Shown: positions 1-10,717 of the stretch, in pieces
How positions within the stretch are numbered: position 1 is the stretch's first letter
How the letters are laid out: the number at the start of each line of letters is the position of its first letter
From: Astrocystis sublimbata
Lineage: Eukaryota > Ascomycota > Sordariomycetes > Xylariales > Xylariaceae
Assembly (NCBI GenBank): GCA_022453515.1
Contig: JAJNNY010000020.1
Location: 372,001-436,000 of the forward strand
Length of the DNA: 64,000 nucleotides
Direction: 5' to 3'
Notes under the pieces: model-generated
What the model saw: only the letters and a program-made list of their open reading frames with translations
Databases searched by the model: none
Told to the model about the DNA's origin: nothing
Made by a program: the position numbers and the translations under genes

Positions 1-106
1 AATAGTCTGGCTTTTGCGGGAAAACCCAGTCGTCCTGCACAGTCTCTGCTATGCTCGCGGGTGTCCACAAGAGTAAAGCGAGCGACACAGAGACTAGTCG
101 CAACAT
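1..106 (-). CDS. Secreted protein, N-terminal fragment (runs off left edge)
   Basis: A minus-strand ATG opens a frame that stays open to the window edge (35 codons). The first residues, MLRLVSVSLALLLWTPASIA, have the layout of a cleavable signal peptide: a short basic start, a leucine-rich core and small residues at the A-x-A-like cleavage site. The mature start (ETVQDDWVFP...) is acidic and aromatic. The product should enter the secretory pathway. The short mature part loosely resembles fungal secreted or cell-surface proteins beginning with an aromatic and proline-rich stretch, but too little is visible to name a family. The frame is too short for the protein-coding signal to be judged statistically; the signal peptide is the whole case. 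Confidence 0.55.
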   Translation of the reverse strand, partial: MLRLVSVSLALLLWTPASIAETVQDDWVFPQKPDY

Positions 107-2257
107 AGTGGAGATAGAGAAGCAGGAAAGTCGATCAACACGGGCATAAAAGAGGAGGAACGGTATTAAGATAATGGCCAACGCAAACAAATCCTCCTAC
201 TCCATGCTGAACGGGCATAGCAACAAACGAAAAGCGAAGTACGAAATCCGGCTGCCACCTTCGGCGATGAAAACAACATGGGAGGCCTGATGCTAATAAT
301 AGGAAGAGGAGTGAGGGGGGATTGGAAGGGCAACTCTTATTAGGCGCTCCTAAGCGATCAGCTAGTACTGCAACGTGGTTGCATCGTAAGGCAGGGTATG
401 ATCAGCTATCAACTTGCAATCTCGAAGGTCAGCATTTAGGACCTCAGTTGGGTATCAAGTGCTTCTAGAAGTATTACACTACCGACTCTTCCCTTTTACC
501 TTTTACCTTTCTTCTCACTGGATATTTAACTGCTTCACTGCAGCGCGAAAAAGTGTCGAGGCATCGAGACATTGAGGGGCCAGGGCTATTTGGCCTGTGA
601 AAGTTTGGGAAGATCGGCCAGGTCCCGAATTTGGTAGTTCAGGCATCCTGGCTTGCGGATACGCCTCAAGCTAAGCTAATTCTACCTAGTGATGCTTTTT
701 TCAGTATAGACCCCGCCCCCAGGAGAAGCTTCGATCAGATGATCTGGAACCAAACATCGACAACTCACCAGACCAAATTAAGATAGCGCGTCGGACTCCC
801 ATGCACGTTAACTTCGAGATGAGCCTAACCCAAGTATCGCAATGGCCTCCGATGTGTCTTGTTCCGTTATTTATTGGTTCTTGATGAACATGTTCATTGA
901 TGGCTCCCGGAGTCTGTACAGGATTATCGATCTTGTTTCCCATCTCATTGTACTTGTACAGCTACTTAAGATGAGAGCTGAGGAGATTTCAGGAGGCTGA
1001 CTGGAAAGTCTGTATAGTCGAAACCTGATGGCATGACAGGGGGGTTGAATGAGGGTAAATCCGGGTTCTGTCCGTGGCTTAGACACCCCTGCAAATGCCG
1101 GGTCTTTTGGCAATGGGTCTGAGGGCTGGGGTCGTGCGATCATAAAGCTTGAATCGATACTTAGCGGTGAGTAGGGCTGGCAACATACTTTTCGTAATCA
1201 ATCGACAATGAAGCTCTTGAACAATACTTGCTATCTTAATAGCCCCGAGCCTCATGTTCAATATCTCGCTTGCGCAGGCATGGTCGTTCATGGAGAAGTG
1301 ATAGCAGATACATTACCAATGGTCGCCAATGTACATGTGAGGTTAGGGCTAAGAGATCCACGATGTCACCCAATGCACGCTATAATAGCGCGACCTTGAA
1401 AACTGTAGAAAATCATCGTTACTTGCCCAATGGAATAGTCTCGATGCGGTTGCTGACATTGAGAATAACCTCCGTATCCTCATGCTTTTTGTTCGCTTTG
1501 GTTTGTGTCTGAATTTGATGATCAAGGCAATTGCAGCACCTAACATGCAACACGAAGGTGACAGTGGCGCTCCCAGGCACGAGCCGGGCTGTAACGGCTA
1601 CTCAAGCTTACAGAGTACATCTCGAGTAATATCGGTGAGCTGGTTACCCATGCTCGTCGGTGTACCATGCAGCCGGCGTCCTCTTTGGGCAGTAGGGCAG
1701 GGTATTCGAGGACGAAATTGGAAATTGGAGCTGAAGTGAGCCGTCGTACTATACTATGAGTGGCCTATCCGTAGTTTGCGTGATGCCTGTCGCATGGGTG
1801 TGGTCGCAGAGGCCGTGAAAGCCTATGAAATTTAGGTAAGACGAGTGAAAGTCCTAAACCTTGCACTAATCAGGTTGATGGCCAAGGTGGGAAGTATATC
1901 AAAAGTGGTACAACATGTCACTCTGAAGGCTCCTTCCCTTCACGTAGCTTGATAAGCCTCATCCAAATATCAAGTCAAAACGATTAATCTTGAAGGTTTA
2001 AGTATGCGGCCCCCAGCGATTAAGCGCGTGACATGGAGGATAAATAAAGAGCATTGGTTTTTTTATTGATGAGTTAGCTGTCCTCGAAGTTAGCCTATCC
2101 GACTCCCAAGCGCTTCCAAGCGCTTTACAATGGCCATTGACAGGAAGGAAGACTGTTATTGTACCTCTGATTTATCGCGTAGCCTACGGGATTGTGCGCC
2201 ATCACTCTGTTATCATCGCGACTCGGCCTTCATTGTTTCGCCAAAGCCTTTTCCCTT
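107..2257. other. Intergenic, no supportable gene
   Basis: Only short, mutually overlapping open frames occur on both strands, and none shows a recognisable motif or a consistent splice chain. The first 150 bases or so are the presumed 5' flank of the secreted-protein gene on the minus strand. Nothing else stands out. Confidence 0.6.
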
Positions 2258-2550
2258 TCAATATAGGCCTTCATTCTTCTCCTTGTACACGATTCTTCTT
2301 TCCAGCTCCTCTAGACTCATATCTTCGTCCAGAACCGGTTTGACATTAGCAAGGATCTTGCTGCTTCCCAGGATACTCTAGGGTTGTCCGTCTCCCACTT
2401 GCCGTCATCAATGGCGTTGACCTTCCAGGCCTCGTCTGGCGTCGCGGTGGCTGCAGACTTGGCTTCCCGAAACTCGCTCTCACTTCGAATTCTCGGGGAT
2501 TCGTCATTCAGCAGTGGTTCTAGCGTTGGAATATGAGTATCTGGGGCCAT
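2258..2550 (-). CDS. Doubtful small spliced gene or gene relic
   Basis: The frame from the ATG at 2550 looks protein-like: a hydrophilic N-terminus (MAPDTHIPTLEPLLNDESP) followed by EAWKVNAIDDGKW. It then becomes implausible and ends. A second minus-strand frame, one base out of phase, carries an equally plausible C-terminus (KILANVKPVLDEDMSLEELE, then RRIVYKEKNEGLY and stop). The two can be joined by a 38-bp GT..AG segment (2361-2398), giving 84 residues. That is unusually short for a fungal intron, so a one-base frameshift in a decaying gene is as likely. No family is recognised. Confidence that this is an expressed gene is low. Confidence 0.3.
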
Positions 2551-3160
2551 TTTCTCATTAAGCTAATTGATCTCCTCGCCGAGACGCGTGCCAAACCAGC
2601 GCCGGCATAATGGCCACTGTGCGTAGGCAAAGCTTCAAGGTCCGCTCTTGATACAGCATTGTCATCTTTCGTATTGGGATTGGGAGGCACTGTTCTGAGT
2701 TGAGTTTCTGCTCTCGTCAGTTTCAGAGTCTCCAGTGGTCGTCGGTCGTTTCATCCTCGAGATGATATGCAGCGTCCACATAACCGCTTTGCATCTGGAC
2801 TCTACCTCCCAGTTATCGCCATAACTTCGTTTTAGAGATGATCTAATGCGGCACAGGGGCTCTCATGATCAGTTGATGAGAGAGGTGATTGTTCAAGGCG
2901 CGGAGGCGAAGGGTTACTCTTGGTTGAAGGTCTAAGACATATTTCATTGAATCAATCACAGACTGACTAGCCTGCTGAAACAATTCACTGCAATTTCTTC
3001 ACTACATCAAGCTATTCTCAGGGAACTATGCGTATGTTTTCCCTTCAGCAGCTCTACCAATCTGTTATGCCAGGGATGCAGGGCACACATTGCTCAGCTC
3101 TGCGACGTAGAGACGAAGGGAGGTGCCTGAGTGTGAGTGGCAATCGTCACGTAGTAGGTT

Positions 3161-3174
3161 GGTAGGTACCTACC
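3161..3174. repeat. 14-bp perfect palindrome GGTAGGTACCTACC
   Basis: Read directly: GGTAGGTACCTACC equals its own reverse complement. It sits inside a wider GTAGG/CCTAC run. Similar TACCTACC tracts recur across the intergenic parts of the window, so this may be background composition rather than a specific site. Confidence 0.8.
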
Positions 3175-3356
3175 TACTCTCGGTAGTAGGCTAATTCACA
3201 AACTGCCAATGCGGCTGCCACTGGCACTTGCCACTGCACTTGTCACTATAGTTGCCTAGGAACAGAACAGTCAGAGACAGCGACATTCACTTGCTGACGA
3301 CTCCGCGCAACACCTGTGTAACGATACGCTCGGCCGACAAACATTTCAACAGCTCT

Positions 3357-3372
3357 CCCTAGGGCCCTAGGG
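3357..3372. repeat. 16-bp perfect palindrome CCCTAGGGCCCTAGGG
   Basis: Read directly: CCCTAGGGCCCTAGGG is its own reverse complement. It lies about 170 bases upstream of the kinase start. It could be a dimeric regulator site or a cruciform-forming sequence; function is unknown. Confidence 0.85.
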
Positions 3373-3543
3373 TTGTGATACAGTTTGTCACATGAACACA
3401 TCATGTGCTACATCTTCTCGATTAGCCGAAAATAGACCGGTATAATATCTGTTCACTCCACCTCCGTTTTCAATCAAGTTGAGTCACCGATCAAGCTCCC
3501 ATTCTTGAGTAAATCCAGACGTCGAGAGACAACACTACCCATC

Positions 3544-4966
3544 ATGGAGTATCCTGCGAACGAACTTCCTGCGCCTTCGCCGGCTGTAGTATCACACCCT
3601 GCAGCCTCTGACGGGGAATCAGAGAAGGCCAACAAGTCATCGAGCAGTTCTTCGAGTGTGAGCAGCGACACGGAAAGCTCGTACACGGGCGAGCTAATAG
3701 GAAGCGATGCATGGGAAAGTGCAGAACAATACGGCGCCGATTCTGTGCTGACTGCTGAAGCTCGCAAGTTCTTCAATGCTGTCAACTGGGAGGCCCTTGC
3801 CTTGATTGCCACAGGCTGTCGAGATGGCATACAGTGTAGCTATGCCGATCCTGATAAATTCTCAGTGGGACAGTTCAACATGGTGCGGCGCCTCGACTTT
3901 GCTGATGGTGTTCGCTGGGTGGCCCGGGTTCGCCTGCCCAAAGAGGCAACACCTGTCCCCCTTGAGCTCTACGACAGCCGGAAAGGATTCGAGATTGAGG
4001 TTGCTAGTATGAAGTTCTTCAAGTTCGTGGCAACCCCATCCCAACTTATGATTCACTGTGACTGATACAACTTCGAACAGGTCAAAATCGACTATTCCGG
4101 TGCCCGAGCTCTTTGCCTACAATTATGACTCTTCAAATGAAGTTGGCGCGCCATATATTCTGATGGAATACATACACGGCACTACTGCCCATGAACTTGC
4201 ATTCATGAAGGACTCCGATCCCTGTTGCTACGGAACAGAGGAGGAAGACTGTCGTTTTCGAAAGCAGATGGCCAGGGTCCAAGCACAAGTTCTCGCATTC
4301 CAGTTTCCCATGATCGGCAGCCTCTACTACAACGAAGAGAAGGAAGATTTCTACATAGGCCCTGACTCTGACACCGGGAAGGGTCCATGGGCAACCTCTG
4401 CCGACTACTACCATGATCTTACCGATCAGGCTCTGCGAGAGTCTGCTGGGCAGGACTACATCAATCCTAAGAAGCAGACCAGTTTCTGTGCTCCGGTGCT
4501 CCTCAAGTATATCCTGGACAAGCATCAGCAACACGGCGAAGGCCCTTTCCGCCTCACCAATCGTGACTTTGGCGCCCACAATCTCCTCGTTGATATCGAT
4601 TTCAACATTGTCGGTGTCATCGACTTCGACGGTATTTTTGCTGCGCCTCCCGAGGTCGCAGCCCAGTATCCCGCATTGACCGGCTTAGATCCCGAAGCAC
4701 CCGGAGTTGTTATCACGAACCCATATGCACTGAAGCGCATTGCGATCTGCAGGCCCAAGATATCTGAGTACAAGGAGTGGATGAAGGAGTATGAGGCAGA
4801 ATTTTGTGGCAACGCCGTCATAAGCAATCTGCTTGAGTCCCCAGGAGCAGTTGCATACCAAGGCATGTGGGCCTCCGGCGTACAATGTAACTTTAGCCAC
4901 GATACCTGGTTCACGGCGGCACTCTCGTTGCTAAAGGAATATGGACGCAAGGGAGATGCTGTGTGA
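3544..4966 (+). CDS. Aminoglycoside-phosphotransferase-fold kinase (fungal APH family)
   Basis: Two exons, 3544-4022 and 4081-4966, join across a 58-bp intron (donor GTTCGT, acceptor CAG) in matched phase to give 454 residues. The first ATG is in good context (CCCATCATGG). The N-terminal ~70 residues are a serine/acidic disordered tail. The kinase-like domain follows: an N-lobe strand with RLPKEAT, the joint IPVPELFAYN typical of the family, the hinge YILMEYI, a catalytic loop NRDFGAHNLLVD in which Asp and Asn stand where the family has HGDxxxxN, and IDFDG as the metal-binding Asp motif. Family members phosphorylate small molecules or are of unknown substrate; fungal expansions are mostly uncharacterised. 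The replacement of the usual His before the catalytic Asp by Arg is notable. A soluble cytosolic location is inferred from the lack of a signal or TM segment. Confidence 0.85.
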
Positions 4967-5468
4967 GGGTCGGCGCTAGACATCACAGATTGATGTTGTA
5001 GTCTCTAGCCAAATCAAAATTCCGTTGACATATTGTAAATGCCCACTTGAGTCATCCCCTGGGGAAGAATAATGATCAAAATTACTGCTTTCGGGTGGCT
5101 GAATCGGAGTGCCAAGACTGCGCTGTGTGATGAAGAACAAAAGACCCTTCTACGGATCTACATCTGTCGCGGAGGAGTATATATACCGTTGATTCTCTCA
5201 TGGGACTAACGGCGTCGTTTCCCCGTCACAACATCTGCTAAGCAGTATTATGTCATCATTATGAACTTGAACCTCACTATTGATCATTCACACAGACATC
5301 GCTATAATCATTTCAGGTAAAGTGCTCAGCTCCTATTGGTGAACTAGTAACCTATCGACTCTGTTGACGATTCCATCCCAGTCCCATAAGCCTTCCCCTG
5401 ACTAGAGGATGATGTATCGCCCAATCATGGCAATAATCACCTAGCGAATGAGCGCAATCCTTATAGGA
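4967..5468. other. Intergenic between convergent genes
   Basis: The 3' flanks of the kinase gene (plus) and the small cysteine-rich gene (minus) meet here. I see no coding frame or repeat of note. Confidence 0.55.
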
Positions 5469-5708
5469 CTATTTAGTCGAAGTCGAAGTCGAAGTACCAG
5501 TCGAAGTAACAGTCGGTAGTTCCTCGACGCAACTGCCGCAGACTCTGCCCTTGATTTTGGGCTGTCGGCAACTTGGGTTTGGACAGACCTCGCTGATAGC
5601 ACCACAGCCCCTGCATCGGTCATTGTTGTAGGTTGGACGCTGGCAGCGCGCGCAGTTGATGGCGAACTTGCTGCAATCCACCAGCTGTGGAGTTGTTCGT
5701 ACCGTCAT
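5469..5708 (-). CDS. Small cysteine-rich protein, possible zinc ribbon
   Basis: A single ATG-started frame of 79 residues. Residues ~12-61 carry four CxxC or CxxxxC pairs (CSKFAINCARC, CRGCG, CPNPSC, CGSC), the density and pairing expected of two zinc knuckles. The last ~16 residues are a Thr/Ser repeat (TSTGTSTSTSTK). No signal peptide is seen, so an intracellular zinc-binding protein is more likely than a secreted effector. Upstream, a GTATGG..TTAG segment could be a 5'UTR intron: the upstream open frame cannot be spliced to the ATG without meeting a stop. A TATTTATA box lies about 240 bases upstream. The family is not recognised; the cysteine spacing is the only evidence for function. Confidence 0.55.
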   Translation of the reverse strand: MTVRTTPQLVDCSKFAINCARCQRPTYNNDRCRGCGAISEVCPNPSCRQPKIKGRVCGSCVEELPTVTSTGTSTSTSTK

Positions 5709-5945
5709 GGTTTCTGCTAAGACTAGTAAGACAAGTGAGTTTTACTTGCAAGGAATACTAGCGAGCAAGATTCCATACCTGGTAGTAGTGATTCTCGGAG
5801 CTGATACTCTGCGGTGCGATGGGTTGAGGCTTTTGCTTCGTAAGTGTCGGAGTGCTTAGATGGATAGTTGTAAAGTGGATTGTCCGGGTGAAAGCTTTGG
5901 ATGAGCGAGGATGCAAAAAGGTGAAAGTTAAGGCCAAAGTCTGAA

Positions 5946-5953
5946 TATAAATA
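5946..5953 (-). promoter_or_regulatory. TATA-like box of the small cysteine-rich gene
   Basis: TATTTATA on the minus strand, ~240 bases upstream of the small-protein ATG, at a sensible place for a transcript with a spliced 5' leader. It is assigned by position and consensus only. Confidence 0.3.
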
Positions 5954-7833
5954 GACTCAACAAGAGGTATGACCAAGTTGTATTCAACCAAATAGCTTCA
6001 AGCAAATGGCCACTACACGAGGAGGGAGTTCTCCAAACTGGTGACGAATCCAGCGAGATGTGATAGGTTCCGCATTCAGCGGTTAAGGAGGTGATACACA
6101 GCATCACAGTTCTGTACCACCACTTATCACAGCATGTGAAGCAGCAGAACGACGTACAACCAACCCCAAGCTACTGATAATGAAGCATAGACGACAAGGC
6201 GAGCAAAGCAGCTCCCTTCCATACGATTAATCATGGTCTAGACCGCATCAAGTTTTCTGCCAACACATATCCACGCCACTTCAAGGACAAAAAAGGTATA
6301 TTTTACCGAGAAGTAACAGGCGTACCAATCGACCGGCTGCTTGAATTTGCCTCCGGCCGTGAGTAGAGCCGGGAAGCTGTCTGGCGAGCTACACCGAAGG
6401 GCAGCCTGTGTAGGCACATTCACCTTAGAACTCGCACCTCACCCTGCCACGAGACTATGCCCAAGGAATTGCGGTGAAGGAAGTTTACAGTCACGACATG
6501 ATGGCCAGGGCCACTCGTCACCCTATCTACTTGGATGTATCGTGCTCGGTCACACCCCCCTCCTTTGCCACTTGACACTATAGGCTACTCAATGAGTATA
6601 CCGTAACACACTCTATCCTCGACATTTTCGGAAAAGCTCTCCTGAACGTGATACAGCGGATAAGCGATGTTTGCCCAAAGCTTTTTTGCCCAGAGCATTG
6701 GGCGCTATTTGATCAACTCGGCCTTCAGCAGCAGAGCAGCTGTGATGAGGTGTTGTTACGCTCATACGTTTCATAAGCAAACTTTGGCTGCCGAGAAAGA
6801 GTAGATGGTGAGTTGAGTCATTTGCCAATTGCCACACTCTCATCATTTCCTGAGCGGCATGGAAGTAGATTTCGGTTCTCTACAACTCGCACACGTCTCG
6901 GTGCAACGATAGCACATACAAAAGGCCCGTGGCCTTCAACAAGGAAACAACGAGAGTGCCGTGCCACCCACCCCACCGAGGTTTTCGCCACACGTATCAG
7001 TAGAAAATCTCGACATGAGAACTTGGCCCTCAAAATGTACGCCCTTGGGCGCCGTACATACGTCTCTGTGCTGTTCGTATGTCAAGGCAGTCATACCTGC
7101 CTTCGGAAGTGGTCCTTTGGGAGATTGTGGGTGCGCAAGTGATCTGATAGCCACCATCGAATAAGAGTGCAGCGCCATGCTAAAGTGTGACACTTGCTAA
7201 TGATCAAACATTTTCCAAATCCGAGATTTGGCCGTCTTTAGCCGCTTATACTGGAAACCTGTAACGGGATAGGACTGCAACACCATACTACTACACTATC
7301 AAAAGATAGTACGTTGCCGACACGGAGGGGTCAACTGACTGCAGCCACTTATATACGGAACCGTAACAAACCCGGTTGGTGCTATTCGCCACTCAGACTT
7401 GACATGGAAACTCAATATAGTAAAACTGAACATAGGCACAAGTGGAAGGTGAAGGCACATTATGATCCAGATCGCTGCTAATCGATCACTGCAATCTCTT
7501 GGTCTTATGTTAAGCAACTAGGTTTCATATCTCTAAAGTAACTTATCTGGTCAACTCGCGAGGCAAACATATTCGACCCGATACTGGCTTGTAACAGACT
7601 TGATATTAGCATTCGTTGAACACTGTATGAATCTCACATGAATACCACTTAAATAATAGAGCTTTTTTCAACGTGAAAGCATAACCATCTTCTACCATTT
7701 ATGTGTAAAGCTATGGAATAACACCGTTGTTACTTGACTCATAATACTGTTTGTTGTATCGCCGATAATTAAAAGAAAAAAAAGAAAAAAAAACAGGTGA
7801 GAGCTGCGTAGAGGAGGCGATAAGGAAAAATAA
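5954..7833. other. Intergenic, no supportable gene
   Basis: Short open frames on both strands overlap one another without recognisable motifs, good starts or splice chains. From ~7.2 kb the sequence becomes visibly AT-rich, with A-runs near 7770-7795. Nothing else is supported besides the Pol III terminator listed separately. Confidence 0.55.
7826..7830 (-). terminator. RNA polymerase III terminator of tRNA-Gly
   Basis: A run of five T on the minus strand begins four bases beyond the discriminator base of the tRNA. T4 or more is the usual Pol III stop signal. Confidence 0.8.
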
Positions 7834-7904
7834 TGCATCAGCCGTGAATCGAACACGGGGCCCATCGATGGCAACGATGGATTTTACCACTAAACCACTG
7901 ATGC
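7834..7904 (-). tRNA. tRNA-Gly (anticodon GCC)
   Basis: The 71-nt minus-strand sequence folds as a full cloverleaf. The 7-bp acceptor stem GCATCAG/CTGATGC is followed by discriminator A. The A box lies in TGGTTTAGTGG and the B box is GTTCGATTC. The T stem CCGTG/CACGG is perfect. The anticodon arm CCATCGTTGCCATCGATGG places GCC at plus-strand 7870-7872. There is no intron, and the length is standard for eukaryotic tRNA-Gly. It decodes GGC and GGU. A T5 terminator follows immediately. Confidence 0.97.
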
Positions 7905-9149
7905 CTTCAATCGTGACTGTTGTTTTCTTGTTGTTAATTTGGATTTATTCATAATATATAGTGATGCGCGCGGACATGTTAAGTCTTTACCTTTGCCTTG
8001 ATATGGTTCTAGAGCTGACAAGTATTATTTAACAATGTATGTGTTATTCCCACTACTTAGAACTGTTAACTGTTTGAAGCAAATTGGACTTTTTTCATAT
8101 GATTTACTGCGATCTAATGTTAGAAATCTTATAAACAATCCTAAGACGTTGATAAAGCTACTACCTTTCATAAGATGTGTGCAAATGCTCGCACAAAGTC
8201 ATAATGATAATTATGAGCAGCTCATCCCAAAGTTTCTATTAGAAAAATCGCCAACCTTACGAATCAAAATGCACAGCCTATCATTCCATCATGAATCTGC
8301 ATAATACATGATACCAAGATCGAACAACAAAAGCTGTTAATTAATGAAGTTGAAACTTGTACAGATGCTATATGATTGTCTGCCTCAGAACCTAGTCTCA
8401 ATATCTAATCCCGTCCTTCACTTGAACTTCTTTCAATGCCAACCTGGCACTGATTCCAATACTGACCAAATATTGAGCTCTCATGAGCACACGTCTCGAC
8501 TTCACCAGAACCGGTCGCACAATGCCGATCCGATTGTGTCATAGTTCTGGTTGGTCAAGAGATAAGCGCCTACGGCTTGTGTTTATCAAAAAGCGTATTG
8601 CCGTATGCACCTACTTATGTCTGTTAATTGTAGTAGAACGGTTACTTCAAATTAATTGCAAATATACAAACGCGACGTGGAGATCTACACCACAGTGTTT
8701 GAAAATCATCTAGACCATGACCCCGATGGCGCTTTCATATATGCCACCGTATAGCCTTTCGGGTACTTATCTGATTTGCCAACTCTAGGAAACAAGATCT
8801 GTCGCATAAAGCTGTCATTCCCAGTCATTGTAATCGGTATAGCACAGTTCATATTAGTGGATTTTTGATAGGGGTACGTGGGTTACCGCGACAGAGGAAA
8901 GACTGATGATTGAGGACGGTCCCGGACGATCTCCGAGGACTGTATGAAGCTCCGATAATGCTAAGCTCGCATGGCTAGGAGTACATCAGGTGGCAGATAC
9001 GCATGCAATATAATATGAGAGGGTAGAGAGAAGAAGCGAGATCATTCGCCGCGATGCATCCTTGTCTAGATTACTCAAAGTGAGGAATTCCCTATAATCA
9101 TATAGGCTATATATAGCAGACACTGCCCCGTATACTAGATAGATTGTGT
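7905..9149. other. AT-rich intergenic stretch
   Basis: The region is clearly richer in A+T than the genes to its right. An 89-residue open frame (8035-8304, plus) and several smaller ones exist, but they show no motif and are what AT-rich sequence gives by chance. There is no tRNA besides the one to the left and no repeat that I can define. Confidence 0.5.
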
Positions 9150-10717
9150 TTATATAGCAGTTCTCCCAACACTCGTCTCGGCCGCGACGAACTTCTCCTT
9201 TTCCTCCGGCGAGACAACCACCGCAGCTATATGATTCTTCTCTACATCGCTGTCCAGATCCGAGTTGTTCGAGGTCGCCGGCTCGGCGGCGGTGGCGGGC
9301 TTTACTTCCACCGGCACGTGATCTCTGACGACTAACCAGGTGGGATACACAGCAAGTACTAAGGTAAGAACATATCAGTTTCATCAATTCTGTCTAATAT
9401 CCAATTGGACTGAGTGAGTGAGGGATTGAGTGTCTACTTACCCAACAAGATAGTATTGACAGCCAAAGGCACGCGTCCCCCATACCACTCGTGGGAATTA
9501 AGCCCGTAGCTAACAGCCTGGCCAAAGCTCTCCTGGCCGCGCAAGATGCCAGAGAAGCGGGTGAGCTCCGAGATGTTGTCCGTCTTAGTCGAGACGAGGT
9601 AGTACAACCAGTTCTGCAGGCCCTGGCGCGCGAAGTCCCACAGCAGCAGCACAAAGTAGCCTTCGACGAAGCCGGGGTCTTCCCAATCGTACGCGGGCGG
9701 GTGCGCCGTGTACTTCTCCTGCACGACCCAGCCGTAGGTCCAAGCGAGGACGTGCAGCGCGATAGCGTAATAAAACCCCCACACGATGCGCTTCTTGACC
9801 GCGATCCCCTTGTAGTCGAGCAGGGTGCTCATGAGCTGCGACGACAGCAGCGTGCCGAAGTTGGAGGTGAAGCCGATGAGGGCGCGCGCGCGCACGCCGA
9901 AGTAGTATGTCTGGAAGTTCCCCGTGTATTGGTTGAAGTAGGCCGCCCAGAAGATGGGGAGCAGCAGCAGGATGTCCTTGCGCGTGCTCGTCTGCCACAG
10001 GGCCCGCAGCTCGCCTTTGAAGGAGCTCTCGGGCTTGATGATGACCTTGGTGCCGTCGGCGCGCTGGACCTTCTCCGGCGGCGTCAGGAGGAGCGCAATG
10101 GGGGCCGCGAGGACCTGGAGCAGGGTGAAGACGAGTAAGGTGGTGTAGCCGACTTTGCCTTTCTTCTTGGCGCCTTCGTCGTGGTTGAGCCCGAGGACTA
10201 TGGCACCGCCTAGCAAAGGCCCTCCCGTGCGGAACCAGAGCCAGATGTTCAGATAGCGCCCGCGTTTCCCGGCTTCGGGGTATCCAAGCGCCACGGCGCC
10301 CTCGCTCGCCCAGAACAAGCCGGCGCTGAAGCCGCAGGTCACGGCGCCCACGAGGACCAACCATTCGACGCCGTAGCGGTTGTTCAGGTAGAGGCCCGCC
10401 GAGTATATCGGGTAGCCGATCGTCCCCAGGAACAGGGTCCACTTGAGAGAGATGCGGTTCGCGATGGGCGCGCCGAAGATGCACAGGAAGCCTAGGATGC
10501 CGAAGACAAGGGCGTTGGCGGCGTTGACGAGATACGGCCGCTGCGCACCGCCGGCTCCGAGCGCGTTCATGGCATTCCATAGCCCGGGCGCTATAAACCC
10601 CACGGCGCCGATCACGAAGGCATTGAAGAGCGTTGTGCGGTACCAGATCCGTTTGACCGGAGCTATCTCCTCCTCTTGAGACAAGGCGTCGTCTGCCTGG
10701 GGTGTCTTCTCAGCCAT
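9150..10717 (-). CDS. UNC93-like MFS transporter (DUF895-type)
   Basis: Exons 10717-9442 and 9358-9150 join over an 83-bp intron (GTAAGT..TTAG) in phase to give 494 residues. After a ~23-residue acidic cytosolic start, about 11-12 hydrophobic segments alternate with loops: the first begins LFNAFVIGAVGFIAPGLWNA, and later segments include LFLGTIGYPIYSAGLYL and VLVGAVTCGFSAGLFWASEG. The WASEG and RGRYLNIW motifs after TM4-5 are typical of fungal UNC93-like proteins. The C-terminal ~60 residues are acidic and hydrophilic. Members are multipass membrane proteins of the major facilitator superfamily; substrates of the fungal branch are mostly unknown. It has no close partner gene here. The family call is firm; the transported substrate is not known. 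Confidence 0.9.

Larger units (their letters stand above)
2551..3543. other. Intergenic, 5' flank of the kinase gene
   Basis: No coding frame is supported. The stretch holds two perfect palindromes, listed separately, and GTAGG/CCTAC runs. It would contain the promoter of the kinase gene to the right. Confidence 0.55.

Noticed and set aside
8035..8304. 89-codon plus-strand ORF in the AT-rich stretch
   Set aside because: Lys/Asn/Leu-rich composition of AT-rich DNA; no partner exon or motif.
9491..10580. Long open frames opposite and in the alternate frame of the MFS gene (up to 331 codons)
   Set aside because: They are GC-rich shadows of a gene whose own frame shows TM segments and family motifs; their translations are Arg/Pro/His-rich without domains.
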